A stretch of 5,594 nt of DNA from an uncultured Collinsella sp. Its GTDB lineage: Bacteria > Actinomycetota > Coriobacteriia > Coriobacteriales > Coriobacteriaceae. The notes under the pieces are model-generated. The model made no database searches and was not told where the DNA came from. It saw only the letters and a program-made list of their open reading frames with translations. The stretch is taken from the NCBI GenBank assembly GCA_900541665.1, contig UQKV01000079.1, forward strand, positions 1 through 5,594, written 5' to 3'. Made by a program: the position numbers and the translations under genes. Below, one piece after another: positions 5,103 to 5,594 of the stretch. How positions within the stretch are numbered: position 1 is the first letter of the stretch; each line of letters opens with the position of its first letter.

Positions 5103-5140
5103 GCGGGCGCTGCGTAAAACTGTTCAAAACGAGCGCCCGC
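5103..5140 (-). repeat. Perfect 9-bp inverted repeat between the GntR gene and manA
   Basis: GCGGGCGCT and AGCGCCCGC are perfect complements around a 20-nt loop. On the minus strand the loop holds two GTTTT elements 10 bp apart (GTTTTGAACA and GTTTTACGCA). The last arm is followed by CGCAACACAATG with no T-tract, so intrinsic termination is unlikely. It ends 11 bases before the manA ribosome-binding site and could be an attenuating RNA hairpin or a binding site for the adjacent regulator. Confidence 0.55.
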
Positions 5141-5154
5141 ATGACTGCAAAAAC

Positions 5155-5594
5155 CTATGCCAATGTTACGTTGTGCAACTCAAAGCGGTCGCCAACGTTG
5201 CGCGAGACCGAATACTCAAAGGCGGCGCCGCTGTCCAAAAAGCCAATCTGCTTGAGCTCGAGCAGGGGAGAGCCAGGTTTGGTGTCCAGGCGCTCAGCTT
5301 CTTCCTTGGTTGCTGCCACGGCGCGAATGGTACGGTGGAAGCTCGAAATTTTCAGCCCGCATTGCTCGCGGATGAAATGGTAGACCGATCCGTACAGGTC
5401 CTTCTTTTTAAGGCCCGGAATCAGCTCGAGCGGCATGTAGGTGTACTCGATAACGATGGGCTTCTCATCGGCCTGACGCACGCGCACGATGTGATAGGCA
5501 AAGTCATCCTCGGCAATTCCCAGCTGGGCTGCGATGTCCGCTGGTGGATTAACAATCGAGAAATCGTAGACCACCGAGGTCACCTTCTCCCCGC
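5155..5594 (-). CDS. GntR/HutC-family transcriptional regulator, C-terminal UTRA domain, N-terminus outside the window
   Basis: The visible 145 residues form the UTRA effector-binding domain of a HutC-subfamily GntR regulator. Such proteins bind operator DNA through an N-terminal winged helix and are released by a small ligand, often a sugar phosphate. The frame is open to the right edge (GEK before VTSVVYDF), so the DNA-binding domain lies beyond it; a GTG at 5583 is inside the domain and is not the start. Typical UTRA blocks seen are the VRQADEKPIVIEYTYMP strand pair, LIPGL, the SVYHFI helix, the EEAERL helix followed by GSPLLEL, and the closing FEYSVSRNVGDRFEL. The stop codon is at 5157-5155. 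It lies directly upstream of manA, suggesting control of a sugar operon (mannose, N-acetylhexosamine or similar). The ligand cannot be told from this part. Confidence 0.9.
   Translation of the reverse strand, partial: GEKVTSVVYDFSIVNPPADIAAQLGIAEDDFAYHIVRVRQADEKPIVIEYTYMPLELIPGLKKKDLYGSVYHFIREQCGLKISSFHRTIRAVAATKEEAERLDTKPGSPLLELKQIGFLDSGAAFEYSVSRNVGDRFELHNVTLA

Noticed and set aside
4065..5117. Plus-strand open frame of 350 codons opposite manA
   Set aside because: It is a complement shadow of manA, which has all its zinc ligands; there is no recognisable domain.

Overview
All six genes in this window lie on the minus strand, so transcription runs from right to left. GC content is high (about 60% by eye), Shine-Dalgarno sites are strong (AGAAAGGA, GGGGAGG, AAGGAG), and protein composition fits a high-GC Gram-positive. 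Together with a Firmicutes-like short mannose-6-phosphate isomerase and an anaerobic purine/ureide gene set, this suggests an anaerobic gut actinobacterium of the class Coriobacteriia (Collinsella-like). That assignment is an inference from gene content and style. No rRNA or other taxonomic marker is present.

Right part (about 4149-5594): the end of a GntR/HutC-type transcriptional regulator (its DNA-binding N-terminus lies beyond the window) is followed by manA, a type I mannose-6-phosphate isomerase. A 73-nt gap between them holds a perfect 9-bp inverted repeat. This looks like an ordinary sugar-phosphate module.

Middle and left part (1-3902): four genes in the order ygeY (M20-family amidohydrolase/peptidase), ygeW (catabolic-type transcarbamylase), mocA/ygfJ (molybdenum cofactor cytidylyltransferase) and hydA (hydantoinase/dihydropyrimidinase, cut by the left edge). 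The same families occur together in the E. coli ygeW-ygeX-ygeY-hyuA-yqeA-yqeB-yqeC-ygfJ-ygfK-ssnA-xdhD region. That region is associated with selenium-dependent molybdenum hydroxylases and, in recent work on gut bacteria, with anaerobic purine and uric acid breakdown. A likely division of labour is as follows. MocA completes the cofactor of a xanthine-dehydrogenase-type enzyme. HydA opens a cyclic ureide ring. YgeY cleaves an amide or carbamoyl-type bond. YgeW transfers a carbamoyl group to phosphate, giving carbamoyl phosphate that a carbamate kinase can turn into ATP. The order of steps and the exact substrates are inference, and ygeX, the hydroxylase and the carbamate kinase are not in the window.

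Regulation: the 246-nt gap before ygeY and the 201-nt gap before ygeW are rich in inverted repeats, each has a plausible sigma-70-type promoter, and neither shows a T-tract terminator. A clear intrinsic terminator follows ygeW, so mocA-hydA are either in a separate transcription unit or reached only by read-through. mocA and hydA are tightly coupled: the hydA ribosome-binding site overlaps the mocA stop codon. No gene-free stretch exceeds 250 nt. No tRNA, rRNA, CRISPR array or mobile element was seen.
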